A stretch of 64,000 nucleotides of DNA from Pasteurella sp030783905 (GTDB lineage: Bacteria; Pseudomonadota; Gammaproteobacteria; Enterobacterales; Pasteurellaceae). Every line of letters begins with the position of its first letter. Position 1 is the stretch's first letter. Where the stretch lies: positions 186,001 through 250,000 of the forward strand of contig CP182107.1 of NCBI GenBank assembly GCA_051122655.1, written 5' to 3'. This document shows, in pieces, positions 46,290 through 55,265 of this stretch. The position numbers and the translations under genes are program-made. The notes under the pieces were generated by a model that saw nothing but the letters and a program-made list of their open reading frames with translations, was not told the DNA's origin and did not search any database.

Positions 46290-47276
46290 GTGATTTCACT
46301 TGAAAGCCAAGTTCTACAGCGTCATCTTTCTTTTTTTGAGAATAAATCAGTTTTATTTGCGGGGGGCGTCAATGATGATTTCCCTCAACACGTCTCCGCA
46401 CAAAGCGTGAAGATCTGGAGTTGGTATTTTGATTACGCGAGGGGCAAAAGTGCGGTGGATTTTTCCTTACTATGTGAAACCAACGCTGACCTGATGGTGT
46501 TCTACTGGACTAAAAACAAACAAGAAGTCCAGTACCAGTTAATGCAATTACTGGCTCAAGCGCCGATTGGACAAGAAATGTTGATTATTGGTGAAAATCG
46601 CTGTGGTGTGCGTTCTGTGGAAAAAATGCTTGCTGATTATGGCGAGATTGCAAAAATTGACTCAGCGCGGCGTTGTGGCTTGTATCATTTTTGTTTAAAA
46701 AATCCACCGCACTTTGTCTTAGAGGATTATTGGAAAACCTATCAGCATCCGCAGTTAGATAGTTTGAGCATTTACAGTTTGCCAGGTGTGTTTAGTGCAA
46801 ATGAGTTGGATGTGGGCACAAATTTATTGCTTACTACTTTAGCTCAACCCATCCAAGGAAAAGTCCTCGATTTAGGCTGTGGCGCTGGGGTAATCGGTGC
46901 GTATATTAAACTACACAATCCGCAAGTTGAACTGACCATGACGGATATTCACGCCTTAGCCTTAGCATCCAGTGAACGGACGTTGGCCGAGAACCAGTTA
47001 GCTGGGCAGGTGATCGCTAGTGATGTGTTTTCTGATGTCACGGGAAAATTTGATTTGATTATTTCAAATCCGCCTTTCCACGATGGCATTGATACAGCAT
47101 ATCGTGCGGTGAATGAGCTCATTGCCCAAGCAAAATGGCATTTAGTACAGGGCGGAGAGTTGCGGATTGTGGCGAATGCGTTCTTGCCTTATCCTGATTT
47201 ATTAGATCAACATTTTGGCACTCATCAAGTGTTAGCCAAGACCAATAAATTTAAGGTTTATTCTGTTAGACGCTAA
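46290..47276 (+). CDS. rsmC: 16S rRNA m2G1207 methyltransferase
   Basis: It methylates G1207 of 16S rRNA in the 30S subunit. An inactive N-terminal methyltransferase-like domain precedes the active C-terminal one, with SAM motif LDLGCGAGVIG (about residues 194-204) and catalytic NPPFHDG (about 261-267). Start is GTG at 46290 with GGATAGG upstream. Two uptake words lie within (46448 and 46706). Confidence 0.94.
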   Translation: MISLESQVLQRHLSFFENKSVLFAGGVNDDFPQHVSAQSVKIWSWYFDYARGKSAVDFSLLCETNADLMVFYWTKNKQEVQYQLMQLLAQAPIGQEMLIIGENRCGVRSVEKMLADYGEIAKIDSARRCGLYHFCLKNPPHFVLEDYWKTYQHPQLDSLSIYSLPGVFSANELDVGTNLLLTTLAQPIQGKVLDLGCGAGVIGAYIKLHNPQVELTMTDIHALALASSERTLAENQLAGQVIASDVFSDVTGKFDLIISNPPFHDGIDTAYRAVNELIAQAKWHLVQGGELRIVANAFLPYPDLLDQHFGTHQVLAKTNKFKVYSVRR

Positions 47277-47311
47277 ATACGATAGACTACTTTTTGAGAG
47301 AGATTAAAAAT

Positions 47312-47339
47312 AAGGCAGATGGTGACATCTGCCTTTTTT
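47312..47339. terminator. Terminator between rsmC and afuC
   Basis: A stem AAGGCAGATG/CATCTGCCTT with a GTGA loop, then T residues. It ends rsmC and could also serve the convergent afu operon. Confidence 0.9.
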
Positions 47340-47345
47340 GACGTT

Positions 47346-48395
47346 TTATTCTTGTTTTAATAAAAAGACACCGTGCTCAGCAAAGTGCACATAAGCTTCT
47401 TTCAATTCAGGGTTAAATTGCTCTGGATTGGTGTTGACTAAGAGATCTTGTCCCCCCCAATTCGCCACAATTTCCCAATGATTGCCCATATACACCGCAC
47501 TTTTAATCAGACAGCGTTGTGCTTCTTCGCCCGTTGCTTTAAGAGACACGGCTTCTGGTCGGATACCCACTAAGCAAGGACCATCGTTTAAGCCAAACTG
47601 GCTAGCATTATTTAACTTAAATTGATAACCGTTCACGATGACATAATCTTGCTGTAATATGCCTTGAAAGATACTGGATTCGCCCATAAAGTTTGCTAAA
47701 AACAGCGAATTTGGACGTAAATACAATTCTTTAGCTGGGGCTTTTTGCATAATTTTACCTTTATGCATGACGATCACTTCATCGGATACCGCAAAGGCTT
47801 CTGTCTGATCGTGTGTGACATAAAGAGACGTAATTCCCAGACGTTGTTGTAATTCACGAATTTTTTCACGCATAGAACGACGTAAATTCGCATCAAGGTT
47901 GCTGAGTGGTTCATCAAATAATAACACTTTGGGTTTGAGCACTAAGGCTCTTGCTAGCGCCACACGTTGTTGTTGCCCCCCCGAGATTTGATCAACATAG
48001 CGATCTTCAAATCCTGCTAGATCCACCAATTCTAAAGCCTCTTTCACACGCTTAGCGCGCTCTTCTTTACTCACTCCTTGCATTTTTAAGCCATAGCCAA
48101 CATTATCGCCAATCGACATATGCGGGAAAAGCGCATAAGACTGGAACACAATACAAATGTCACGATTTTGAATAGAAGATTTGGTAACATCTTCACCGTC
48201 AATAAATATTTGACCAGAAGTGGGGCTTTCTAATCCCGCGACTAAACGTAATACGGTGGTTTTCCCGCAACCAGAAGGACCTAGCAAGGTGACCATGGTG
48301 CCACGCTGAATGCTGAGATCTAAATTATCAATCACGACGGCTTTACCAAACGCTTTGGTGACATTTTTTAACACTAAGAAATCGTTATTACTCAT
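47346..48395 (-). CDS. afuC: ABC transporter ATP-binding protein AfuC
   Basis: The ATPase of an importer, 349 residues. Walker A GPSGCGKTT (residues 39-47), signature ISGGQQQR (about 134), Walker B LLFDEPLSNLD, and a C-terminal TOBE-like domain (PCLVGIRPEAVSLKA). Annotated in many genomes as a ferric ion ATPase (FbpC-like), but in A. pleuropneumoniae the orthologous system was shown to import hexose phosphates. Last gene of the afu operon, 17 bases after afuB. Confidence 0.87.
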   Translation of the reverse strand: MSNNDFLVLKNVTKAFGKAVVIDNLDLSIQRGTMVTLLGPSGCGKTTVLRLVAGLESPTSGQIFIDGEDVTKSSIQNRDICIVFQSYALFPHMSIGDNVGYGLKMQGVSKEERAKRVKEALELVDLAGFEDRYVDQISGGQQQRVALARALVLKPKVLLFDEPLSNLDANLRRSMREKIRELQQRLGITSLYVTHDQTEAFAVSDEVIVMHKGKIMQKAPAKELYLRPNSLFLANFMGESSIFQGILQQDYVIVNGYQFKLNNASQFGLNDGPCLVGIRPEAVSLKATGEEAQRCLIKSAVYMGNHWEIVANWGGQDLLVNTNPEQFNPELKEAYVHFAEHGVFLLKQE

Positions 48396-48412
48396 AGTTT
48401 ACTACCTATCAA

Positions 48413-50470
48413 TTAATTCATTTTTTTCGCTTTAGAACGTGAAATACGAGTGTCGCCCACGATCCAGTCAAAGAATAAGATAATCGCCATCATTACGACG
48501 ATTAGGATTGAACCATATGCAATCGCAATGCCGTATTCACCATCTTCTACACGGTTTAAAATATAGGAGGTGGCGACACGTGTATCCGCGGTGACCAAGA
48601 AAATAATCGCGCTGACCGTGGTCATTGAACGGACGAAACTGGTCACCAAGGCAGAAAGCAATGCCGGTTTTAAGAGCGGGAAGACAATATACCAAATGGT
48701 TTTGAGGGAGCTACCTTTTAAGGAAAGGGAGGCTTCATCAAGTGATTTATCTAATTGACCTAAGCCTGCAATGGCTGCCCGCATCCCCACTGGCATATTA
48801 CGCATAACCATCGATAAAATAATGATCATTGCCGTGCCTGTGAGATAAATTGGTGAGCTATTGAAGGCGATAATATAAGATACCCCTGCCACGGTACCCG
48901 GTACGGCAAAGCAAAGTAAGGTTAAAAATTCCAAGGTTTTCTTGCCTTTGAATTCACGGCGAACCGTAATATAAGCAATCAGTAAACCAAATAAGGCGGT
49001 TACTGGCGCCGCACTAGCCGCAAAAATCACGGTTTGAATTAAAGAAGGCCATGCCCCGTCACTAAAACCTTGTCCAAATAAAATTTGGTAGTTTTTCAAG
49101 GTGAGTGTGTAGTCAACCCCCCAGTTCACGGTAAAACTCCCGTAGAAGATACTGCCGTAAAGGACGAGGTTAAATAATGTCCAAAAACCGAGGAAAAAGA
49201 CAATAATGCCTTTCAAACCATTAGGTAGCTCTTGTACATCACCGCGGTACGATTTACCCGAAACGGTCACATAGGAGCGTTTACCGATCCATAAATATTG
49301 AATCACAAAAATTGCCAATGAGAACATTAAGAGAATCGTACCTAATGTACTGGCTGATGCATAATCTAATTGAGAACCGGCAATATAGAAGTAAATTTGG
49401 GTCGCAATCACGTCAAAGCTTCCGCCAAGAACAAGTGGGGTACTGAAGTCCGCAAGCGATTGGATGACGACCACTAAGAATGAGTTGGCTAATGCTGGTT
49501 TGAGCAATGGGAAAATAATATGGAAGAACGCTTGGTAACGATTTGAACGTAACGTATAAGCCGCCTCTTCAATCGAAGGGTGAATGGATTTTAAAGCCCC
49601 CTCCAAGATCATAAAAGACATAGGGGTGAGCGCTAAAGTATGGGCAATCACAATACCCGTAAAACCATATAGCCAGTTACTGCTAAAGCCTAAATATTCC
49701 ACTAAAAAAGCAGTGACATACCCTGACCGTCCAAGCATTAAGGTTACCCCTAAACCGACCACAAAAGGTGGCGTCACAATCGGTAAAATGGAGAAAATTT
49801 TACCAATAAAGGCGGTGCGTTTAGCAATACGCGTGGTATAGAGAGCAAACGCTAAACCGAAAATGGTGGATAGCACACCGACCACAGAAGAAACGGCAAG
49901 CGAGTTGCCTACAACGCGAATCACATAAGGTTGTTGGATAATTTCAGCGACTTGTTGCGGTTTAAACTCACCATTATCAAAGAACATGGAAAGCAAAATG
50001 GCAAAGGTCGGGTAAACAATAAAGAAGAAAATTGTCATCACAATGGCAATCAACGAGGCGATGACAAATTTATCCCCTTGCATCACTTTTAATTGTGCAA
50101 GAGCATTGGTGGCCAGTGCGAGAAGTGCCACCATCAAAATGATGATTGAATAGCCGAGACTAAATTGAGCCACCGTGGCAGAAACGAAAACAAATAAGAA
50201 AATCGCAACGATGAGTGCGAGTTCTATTTTGGCACGCTGTGCACTGTTTTGTGGGAAAAGAAAAGATAACACCGGAAAGATGAGCACGGCTAAAAACCAA
50301 GACCAGCTCAAATTAAGGTTATACCATCCCATTGCTTCTAACATTTCATCGGACGTTGAATCCCATAAACCGTAGTCTAGGGCTTTCGATGGTAAAAGGG
50401 CAAAGCCTAATAAGGCAAGTAACACCCAAATCAATGTGGTGTTTAAGGTGAATGCTTTTTTCTGCTCCAT
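48413..50470 (-). CDS. afuB: ABC transporter permease AfuB (fused double permease)
   Basis: A 685-residue inner membrane permease with two tandem six-helix binding-protein-dependent domains. Each has an EAA-type loop contacting the ATPase: EEAAYTLRSNRYQAFF at about residue 300, and DEASLSLKGSSLKTIW at about 580. An N-terminal extension of about 150 residues adds further helices. The fused layout is shared with FbpB/AfuB transporters. Confidence 0.88.
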   Translation of the reverse strand: MEQKKAFTLNTTLIWVLLALLGFALLPSKALDYGLWDSTSDEMLEAMGWYNLNLSWSWFLAVLIFPVLSFLFPQNSAQRAKIELALIVAIFLFVFVSATVAQFSLGYSIIILMVALLALATNALAQLKVMQGDKFVIASLIAIVMTIFFFIVYPTFAILLSMFFDNGEFKPQQVAEIIQQPYVIRVVGNSLAVSSVVGVLSTIFGLAFALYTTRIAKRTAFIGKIFSILPIVTPPFVVGLGVTLMLGRSGYVTAFLVEYLGFSSNWLYGFTGIVIAHTLALTPMSFMILEGALKSIHPSIEEAAYTLRSNRYQAFFHIIFPLLKPALANSFLVVVIQSLADFSTPLVLGGSFDVIATQIYFYIAGSQLDYASASTLGTILLMFSLAIFVIQYLWIGKRSYVTVSGKSYRGDVQELPNGLKGIIVFFLGFWTLFNLVLYGSIFYGSFTVNWGVDYTLTLKNYQILFGQGFSDGAWPSLIQTVIFAASAAPVTALFGLLIAYITVRREFKGKKTLEFLTLLCFAVPGTVAGVSYIIAFNSSPIYLTGTAMIIILSMVMRNMPVGMRAAIAGLGQLDKSLDEASLSLKGSSLKTIWYIVFPLLKPALLSALVTSFVRSMTTVSAIIFLVTADTRVATSYILNRVEDGEYGIAIAYGSILIVVMMAIILFFDWIVGDTRISRSKAKKMN

Positions 50471-50499
50471 AAAGACCTCTAATTAAGCAGTAACAGAAC

Positions 50500-50529
50500 A
50501 TTCAAATAGGGCGATGAGCCCTATTGAAT
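50500..50529 (-). promoter_or_regulatory. Intercistronic stem-loop between the binding-protein genes and afuB
   Basis: A stem ATAGGGC/GCCCTAT, extended by ATTCA/TGAAT with one bulged base, around a 5-base loop; no T-run on the minus strand. Such hairpins often protect the upstream binding-protein mRNA in ABC operons. Confidence 0.5.
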
Positions 50530-50616
50530 GCAGAAATTAAAACTCTTTTTTAAGAATCAACCATGATAAATGTTTGTTGAACAACGAGTGAACCATATTA
50601 ATGCGATCGATACAAA

Positions 50617-51651
50617 CTATTTTGCGAGTTTGACTTCATCAACCCATTTTTTGATCAGACGTTTACGTTCTTCTACTGCACCATATTTATCAAAATCGTA
50701 ATTAATTAAATTAATTGATTTAAAGTCAAGAGAATAAGGTGATTGTTTGGCCTCAGTATTGGTTAAAATCTGATGGGTTTCCCCTTTTTGCCAAGACAGT
50801 TCTTGTGCTTCTTTTGACAATGCCCAATCCACAAATAGTTTGGCATTATCAAGGTTTCTCGCGCCTTTAATCACACTGACACCACCAATTTCATAACCGG
50901 TTCCTTCGCAAGGGACGATTAACTCAACAGGTGCACCTTTTTCTTTTTCGATGGAATGTTCATGTAAGAAACCAATGCCAATAGCCGCTTCTCCACGTGC
51001 AGTATTTCGTGTTGCGGTATTACCTGACTTGGTATATTGAGACACGTTTTTGTGTAAATCGGACAAATAACGAAATGCCTTATCTTCTCCCCAAAGTTGG
51101 ATAAAGGTCGCCAACGCAGTATAGGCTGTCCCCGAGCTTTGTGGATCCGCTGCTTGAATTTCATTTTTCAAGCGTGGATCAGTCAGATCTTGCCAACATT
51201 TCGGGATAGGAATATTTAATTTAGCTAAACGTTCCGTATTGACCCCAAAACCGAGTACCCCTAAGTAAATGGCAGAAGTGTAATGACCTTTCACTTTCGC
51301 CGGGTCTTTCAGCTCATCTGGGATGTATTGTAAATTAGGTGATTTGTAGGCCGTCAGTAATCCCATTTCGCCTGCTTGTGAATGGGGATCTAATGTGCCG
51401 CCATACCACACATCACCTTGTGGGTTGGTTTTTTCCGCCTCAATGCGCGCCAAAATACTGCCAGTTCCCGCACGAATATGGCTAACTTTAACATTATATT
51501 TTTTACCAAAAGCCTCAACCTCTTGCTCACACATCGTATTTTGTGCACTGCAATAAACAGTGAGGCGTCCCTCTGCTTGTGCTTGAAGGGTGAACAATCC
51601 ACTACCGAGCAAAAGTGCGGTGGAAATCGCGGAAATATTTAATTTTCTCAT
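50617..51651 (-). CDS. afuA: AfuA-family periplasmic binding protein, third copy
   Basis: A solute-binding protein of 344 residues. Signal peptide cleaves after QAQA, about residue 26; the mature part starts EGRLTVYCSAQN. Four cysteines are shared with the paralogs (YCSA, MCE, KCW, PCEG), suggesting two disulfides. At the position of the His-Asp pair of the first copy it has His-Glu (GFLHEHS). The frame opens at 51747, but the signal peptide begins at the ATG at 51651. An uptake word (51613-51621) encodes part of the signal peptide. It starts only 13 bases after the second copy. Confidence 0.85.
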   Translation of the reverse strand: MRKLNISAISTALLLGSGLFTLQAQAEGRLTVYCSAQNTMCEQEVEAFGKKYNVKVSHIRAGTGSILARIEAEKTNPQGDVWYGGTLDPHSQAGEMGLLTAYKSPNLQYIPDELKDPAKVKGHYTSAIYLGVLGFGVNTERLAKLNIPIPKCWQDLTDPRLKNEIQAADPQSSGTAYTALATFIQLWGEDKAFRYLSDLHKNVSQYTKSGNTATRNTARGEAAIGIGFLHEHSIEKEKGAPVELIVPCEGTGYEIGGVSVIKGARNLDNAKLFVDWALSKEAQELSWQKGETHQILTNTEAKQSPYSLDFKSINLINYDFDKYGAVEERKRLIKKWVDEVKLAK

Positions 51652-51664
51652 GCTCACTCCTAAT

Positions 51665-52687
51665 TTATTTATTGAGTTTGATTTTATCAACCCATTTTCC
51701 AATGAGATGACTACGCATTTCGTTTGAACCAAATTTATCAAAGTCATAATTAATTAAGTTCAACTCACTCGGTTTGAGCGCATAAGGTGACGGCTCAGCA
51801 TGAATGTTTGTTGGCACATGGTGAGATTGCGCCTCTTTCCAAGATAATTCTTGTGCTTCTTTTGACATCACCCAATCCACAAAGCGTTGTGCATTTTTTA
51901 AATTACGCGCATTTTTAATCACACTGATGCCACCCAATTCGTATCCTGTACCTTCACAAGGCACAACCAATTCGATCGGGGCACCGTTCTCTTTTTCAAA
52001 AGAATAGTTTTGTAAAAAACCGATGCCAACAGTCGTTTCGCCGCGTGCAGTATTGCGTGACGGTGCGGTGCCTGCTTTGGGATACTGTGAAATGTGCTGA
52101 TCAAGTTGTTTTAAATAATCAAATGCCTGTTCTTCCCCCCAAAGTTGCACGAAAGTGGCAATCGCAGTATAAGCCGTGCCAGAACTTTGTGGGTCAGCCA
52201 TTTGAATTTCATTTTTAAAACGCGGATCAGCTAAATCCTTCCAGCATTTTGGCACCTCATTGATACCTAGTTTTTTCAAGCGTTCCGTATTGACCCCAAA
52301 ACCCAGTACCCCCATATAGACAATCGAACTTTTTCCATCACCTAGTTTTTGAAATGGTGGCATGACTTCACTGAGCTTAGGGGATTGATAAGGATTTAAC
52401 AATCCAAGCTCAGCGGCTTGTAAATGAGTATCAAATGGTCCACCATACCAAACATCCGCTTGTGGGTTGTTTTTTTCTGCATCAATTTTGGCTAGGGTAC
52501 TGCCTGAGCTATTACGAATAAAAGTGGTTTTGACATCATATTTTTTTGCAAAACCTTGTACTTCTTTTTCACAAACAACATTTTGTGCACTGCAGTAAAC
52601 GACTAATCTGCCTTCGCCCTTTGCCACATTAGCGACCGTTAAGCCGGCCGCTAATATGCCAAATAGGGCAAAATGTGTTTTTTTCAT
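51665..52687 (-). CDS. afuA: AfuA-family periplasmic binding protein, second copy
   Basis: A binding protein of 340 residues with a signal peptide cleaved after VAKG or nearby (about residue 23-25). It aligns with the other two copies throughout (PQADVWYGGPFD, ADPQSSGTAYTAIATFVQLWGE, PCEGTGYELGG). At the pair that is His-Asp in the first copy it has Gln-Asn (GFLQNYS), both changed, so ligand preference may differ. It starts 23 bases after the first copy. Confidence 0.85.
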   Translation of the reverse strand: MKKTHFALFGILAAGLTVANVAKGEGRLVVYCSAQNVVCEKEVQGFAKKYDVKTTFIRNSSGSTLAKIDAEKNNPQADVWYGGPFDTHLQAAELGLLNPYQSPKLSEVMPPFQKLGDGKSSIVYMGVLGFGVNTERLKKLGINEVPKCWKDLADPRFKNEIQMADPQSSGTAYTAIATFVQLWGEEQAFDYLKQLDQHISQYPKAGTAPSRNTARGETTVGIGFLQNYSFEKENGAPIELVVPCEGTGYELGGISVIKNARNLKNAQRFVDWVMSKEAQELSWKEAQSHHVPTNIHAEPSPYALKPSELNLINYDFDKFGSNEMRSHLIGKWVDKIKLNK

Positions 52688-52710
52688 GGTTTGCCCTCTT
52701 TATCGTTTGC

Positions 52711-53748
52711 TTATTTGGATAATTTAATGTTATCGACCCATTTACCAATTAAGCGTTTGCGTTCATCCGCGGCACCATATTTTTCAAAATCGTAGTTGAT
52801 GAGATTCAGTGTGGTTGGGTCAAACGCAGTGGGTGATTGTTGTGCGGTCGTATTGGTTAGAATCTGTAAGCTATTGCCTTTTTGCCAAGCGAGTTCTTGA
52901 CCTTCTTTTGATAATACCCAGTCTACAAAGCGTTTCGCGTTATCTAAGTTACGCGCACCTTTTAAGATACTCACACCACCTAATTCATAGCCTGTACCTT
53001 CACAAGGCACAATCATCTCAATTGGTGCACCTTGTTGTTTTTGTAGCGCATAATCATGTAAAAAACCAATTCCAATCGTGGTTTCGCCACGTGCTGTGTT
53101 ATTGGACGGCGTGATACCTGATTTGGTGTATTGAGAAATGTTTGGATGTAAGTTTTTGAAGTAATCAAAGGCCGCATCTTCTCCCCAAAGCTGAACGAAG
53201 GTCGCGATAGCGGTGTAGGCTGTACCAGAACTTTGTGGGTCTGCGATTTGGATTTCCCCTTTAAGACGTGGATCGGTTAAGTCTTTCCAACATTTTGGTA
53301 CTTCATTGATGCCTAATTTTTTGAGGCGTTCAGTATTGACCCCAAAGCCTAAAATCCCCATATAAATTGCGGAAGTGTAGTGACCTTTTACTTTAGCAGG
53401 GTCTTGAAAACGCGGGACGATTTGATCAATGTTTGGTGAACGGTAAGCTTGTAATAAGCCTAATTCGCCGGCTTGTGATTGTGGATCAAAAGTTCCGCCA
53501 TACCAGACATCGGCTTGTGGATTATTTTTTTCAGCTTCAATTTTAGCGAATGTACTACCAGAACCATTGCGAATAAATGAGGTTTTCACATCATATTTAT
53601 CACCAAAGGCTTTAATCTCAGCCTCACACATTTCATTTGTTGCACTACAATATACAACTAAACGTCCTTTAGCATAAGCCTGTGAAGCAAGTAATCCTGT
53701 CACTAAAAGTGCGCTTGAAATAGCGCAAGAAAGTTTTTTTAATTTCAT
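52711..53748 (-). CDS. afuA: AfuA-family periplasmic binding protein, first copy
   Basis: A 345-residue binding protein; signal peptide cleaves after AYA (residue 26), leaving KGRLVVYCSATN. In mature numbering His205 and Asp206 (GFLHDYA) and Glu229 (GTGYELGG) are present. From memory these are the sugar-phosphate contacts of A. pleuropneumoniae AfuA. The adjacent Tyr pair that binds iron in FbpA is absent. It is the first gene of the five-gene operon, and a CRP-like site lies about 95-115 bases upstream. This copy is the most likely glucose/fructose-6-phosphate binder. Confidence 0.87.
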   Translation of the reverse strand: MKLKKLSCAISSALLVTGLLASQAYAKGRLVVYCSATNEMCEAEIKAFGDKYDVKTSFIRNGSGSTFAKIEAEKNNPQADVWYGGTFDPQSQAGELGLLQAYRSPNIDQIVPRFQDPAKVKGHYTSAIYMGILGFGVNTERLKKLGINEVPKCWKDLTDPRLKGEIQIADPQSSGTAYTAIATFVQLWGEDAAFDYFKNLHPNISQYTKSGITPSNNTARGETTIGIGFLHDYALQKQQGAPIEMIVPCEGTGYELGGVSILKGARNLDNAKRFVDWVLSKEGQELAWQKGNSLQILTNTTAQQSPTAFDPTTLNLINYDFEKYGAADERKRLIGKWVDNIKLSK

Positions 53749-53843
53749 CGTGATTGCCCCTTTTTAGATAAGAAAAACGTGATATGTCACAAGGACATCA
53801 CGTCGTAAAGTGATTTTAAATCCTACAATAAAGTGAATCAGAA

Positions 53844-53865
53844 TACCGTGAGAGTTATCACAAAA
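53844..53865 (-). promoter_or_regulatory. CRP-like site upstream of the afu operon
   Basis: CGTGA-N6-TCACA (53847-53862) matches the CRP core TGTGA-N6-TCACA at nine of ten positions. On the minus strand a TATTGT element (complement of 53825-53830) lies downstream, placing the CRP centre roughly -37 from a presumed start. No Fur-box-like sequence was seen in 53749-54010. Confidence 0.6.
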
Positions 53866-54010
53866 TAGACATTCTTTGTACTGAAGTAATATAAATGCGC
53901 AAAATAGCTGTTTTATTTTGTCTGGACTGGAATTATGCTATTAAAAGTGGATTTTTTTCTTTATAATTTGCCGATCAACGCAACAATTCAACGGTTTTTT
54001 AGGGAAAGTT

Positions 54011-54661
54011 ATGTCAAATTCATCAACACCATCTTGTATTATTATTGCCATTGCAGGTGCTTCTGCATCAGGAAAAAGCTTAATTGCTTCAACAGTTCAC
54101 CGGGAGTTGTGTGATGAGTTAGGTTGTGAGGAAATTGGCATTATTTCGGAGGACGCTTACTACAAAGATCAAAGTCATTTGGAGATGGAAGAGCGAATTA
54201 AAACCAATTATGATCACCCGAACTCCATGGATAGACACCTCTTAATTGAACATCTTAAAGCACTCAAAACTGGTCAATCCGTTGATATCCCCGTCTATAG
54301 CTATGTTGAGCATACTCGAACCAATCAAGTCCAACATTTTGAACCCAAAAAAGTGATTATTTTAGAAGGCATTTTATTACTTACTGATGAAAAGTTGCGT
54401 AATGAAGTGAGCGTGTCTGTTTTTGTGGACACGCCACTGGATATCTGTTTTATTCGTCGTTTACAACGTGACATGAAAGAACGGGGACGAAGTTTAGAAT
54501 CGGTGGTGGAACAATATCGCAAAACAGTGCGCCCAATGTTTTTACAATTTATTGAGCCGTCTAAACAATATGCTGATATTGTGATCCCACGTGGGGGGAA
54601 AAATCGGATTGCGATTAATATGTTAAAGGCGCAGATTAGACAGCTTTTGGGAAAACGCTAA
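54011..54661 (+). CDS. udk: Uridine kinase
   Basis: It phosphorylates uridine and cytidine for pyrimidine salvage. P-loop AGASASGKS (about residues 15-23), the DHPNSMD substrate-binding motif and EGILLLTDEKLR are present. 216 residues. It lies 18 bases before dcd, so the two are probably co-transcribed. Confidence 0.94.
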   Translation: MSNSSTPSCIIIAIAGASASGKSLIASTVHRELCDELGCEEIGIISEDAYYKDQSHLEMEERIKTNYDHPNSMDRHLLIEHLKALKTGQSVDIPVYSYVEHTRTNQVQHFEPKKVIILEGILLLTDEKLRNEVSVSVFVDTPLDICFIRRLQRDMKERGRSLESVVEQYRKTVRPMFLQFIEPSKQYADIVIPRGGKNRIAINMLKAQIRQLLGKR

Positions 54662-54679
54662 TAAATAAGGAGTAGAAGA

Positions 54680-55264
54680 ATGAGACTATGCGACACTGAT
54701 ATCGAACGTTATTTAGATGATGGCATTATTGCGTTAACCCCTCGACCAAGTAACGATAAAATTAATGGTGCCACCATTGATGTGAGGCTAGGTAATTCTT
54801 TTCGTGTTTTTCGTGAACATTCTGCGCCTTATATTGATCTCAGTGGTCCCAAAGAACAAGTTTCAGCACAACTAGAATCGGTGATGAGCGAAGAAATTTT
54901 GATCGGTGAAAATGAGGCATTCTTCTTACATCCTGGCGAGCTAGCGTTAGCCACGACATTAGAGTCGGTCAAATTGCCTGCTAATATTATTGGTTGGTTA
55001 GATGGGCGTTCTTCACTCGCGCGTTTAGGGTTAATGGTACACGTCACGGCACATCGTATTGATCCAGGTTGGGAAGGTCGAATCGTATTAGAATTTTTTA
55101 ACTCAGGTAAGTTACCCTTAGCATTACGTCCAAATATGGTTATTGGTGCATTAAGTTTTGAAATTTTAAGTGATTATGCTGCGCGTCCGTATAGTAGCCG
55201 TAAAAATGCAAAATATAAAAATCAGCAGAGTGCGGTAGCCAGTCGGATTGATGAGGATAAATAA
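54680..55264 (+). CDS. dcd: dCTP deaminase
   Basis: It converts dCTP to dUTP, feeding thymidylate synthesis. 194 residues; INGATIDVRLGNSFRVF near residue 30 and the catalytic block VHVTAHRIDPGWEGRIVLEFFN (with the conserved Glu) are typical. It is followed by an AsmA-like gene with one base between stop and start. Confidence 0.95.
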   Translation: MRLCDTDIERYLDDGIIALTPRPSNDKINGATIDVRLGNSFRVFREHSAPYIDLSGPKEQVSAQLESVMSEEILIGENEAFFLHPGELALATTLESVKLPANIIGWLDGRSSLARLGLMVHVTAHRIDPGWEGRIVLEFFNSGKLPLALRPNMVIGALSFEILSDYAARPYSSRKNAKYKNQQSAVASRIDEDK

Positions 55265-55265
55265 C

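Noticed and set aside
47346..53748. Reading the afu genes as an iron (FbpABC) importer
   Set aside because: The iron-binding Tyr pair is absent, there is no visible Fur box, and a CRP-like site is present. Iron transport is not excluded but is the weaker reading.
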